A stretch of DNA of 6,431 bases from DSYF01 sp041181065 (lineage in GTDB: Bacteria > Verrucomicrobiota > Verrucomicrobiia > Limisphaerales > DSYF01): positions 1-6,431 of the forward strand of contig JBEGQI010000365.1 of assembly GCA_041181065.1 (NCBI GenBank), written 5' to 3'. The notes below the pieces were generated by a model. That model did no database searches. It saw nothing but the letters and a program-made list of their open reading frames with translations, and was not told where the DNA came from. The position numbers and the translations under genes were made by a program. How positions within the stretch are numbered: position 1 is the stretch's first letter; every line of letters starts with the position of its first letter. This document shows, one piece after another, positions 6,091 to 6,431 of the stretch.

Positions 6091-6431
6091 ATGCGCAGCT
6101 TGCGACAGTCTGTTTGCAGTTGGGGGGCGATGGGGTTGCTGTTGTCGCTGCTGTCTTCAAGTGCGGCCACATTCTATTCGTTGCGCACCACCGGCAATGC
6201 TTCCAACCGTTTGTGCATCGTATTCCTGTCGGAGGGCTACACGAGCACGCAGACAAACTTGTTCCTGAACGACTGCACGAATGCGTTGAATGCCATGTTT
6301 GGCGGTGGCAGCTACACAGGTCAGGAGCCGTTCGTAGAATACAGCAACTACTTCAACGCTTACGCGGTGTTCACCAACTCAGCCCAAGCCGGCTCGGACC
6401 ATCCGCAGTATTCATTGGTCCGGACGACGGC
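6091..6431 (+). CDS. Peptidase family M64 (IgA peptidase-type) metallopeptidase, N-terminal part
   Basis: Open from ATG 6091 to the window edge (113 codons), with the 3' end missing. Residues 1-26 form a signal peptide: MRSLRQSV, the hydrophobic run AMGLLLSLLSSSAA, and cleavage near SAA|TFYS. The mature start matches the M64 family. NRLCIVFLSEGYT (39-51) corresponds to the family's N-terminal strand ending in the EGY/DGY turn. It is followed by a helix with FLNDC, then EPFVEYSNYFNAYAVF (82-97) and QAGSDHPQYS (102-111). These are zinc-dependent peptidases whose HExxH site lies further downstream, outside this window, so activity cannot be judged. Only two bases separate this ATG from the stop of the beta-helix gene, and there is no Shine-Dalgarno, pointing to an operon with translational coupling. 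The M64 call rests on motif recognition without a search. Confidence 0.8.
   Translation, partial: MRSLRQSVCSWGAMGLLLSLLSSSAATFYSLRTTGNASNRLCIVFLSEGYTSTQTNLFLNDCTNALNAMFGGGSYTGQEPFVEYSNYFNAYAVFTNSAQAGSDHPQYSLVRTT

Overview
The window looks like chromosomal DNA from a Verrucomicrobiota-type bacterium, by inference from gene style only. It carries a large secreted parallel beta-helix protein with the tail architecture common in that phylum, a PpiD-like membrane chaperone with no recognisable parvulin catalytic half, and start codons without clear Shine-Dalgarno sequences. No taxonomic marker other than the tmRNA is present, so the assignment is soft.

Layout. Positions 1-292 hold no convincing gene. 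They contain two 19-bp direct repeats resembling the terminal repeats of an insertion sequence, and two short unexplained open stretches on the minus strand. Positions 293-644 (minus) are a complete one-piece tmRNA gene (ssrA) with an encoded CCA end and the tag ANEELALAA. Its likely promoter is at 662-690. Positions 718-1524 (minus) encode an RluA-family pseudouridine synthase, and 1544-3268 (minus) a PpiD/SurA-like membrane-anchored folding factor. Only 19 bp separate these two genes and they probably share a transcript that runs towards ssrA. Positions 3269-3454 are a divergent intergenic region with a good sigma-70-like promoter for the rightward genes and a small inverted repeat. Positions 3455-6088 (plus) encode a secreted protein of about 877 residues built on eight recurrences of a roughly 64-residue beta-helix unit. 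Two bases after its stop, 6091 to the window end (plus) is the signal-peptide-bearing N-terminal part of an M64 (IgA peptidase-type) metallopeptidase, cut by the window edge.

How the parts fit. The leftward block is housekeeping: envelope protein folding, RNA modification and ribosome rescue. The rightward block is an export pair, a beta-helix surface or secreted protein tightly coupled to a secreted metallopeptidase. The most interesting items are this pair, the highly regular beta-helix repeat, and the IS-end-like repeats just beyond the 3' end of ssrA, a classic integration hotspot. I do not see convincing evidence for a wholly new system such as a defence island, CRISPR array or retroelement.
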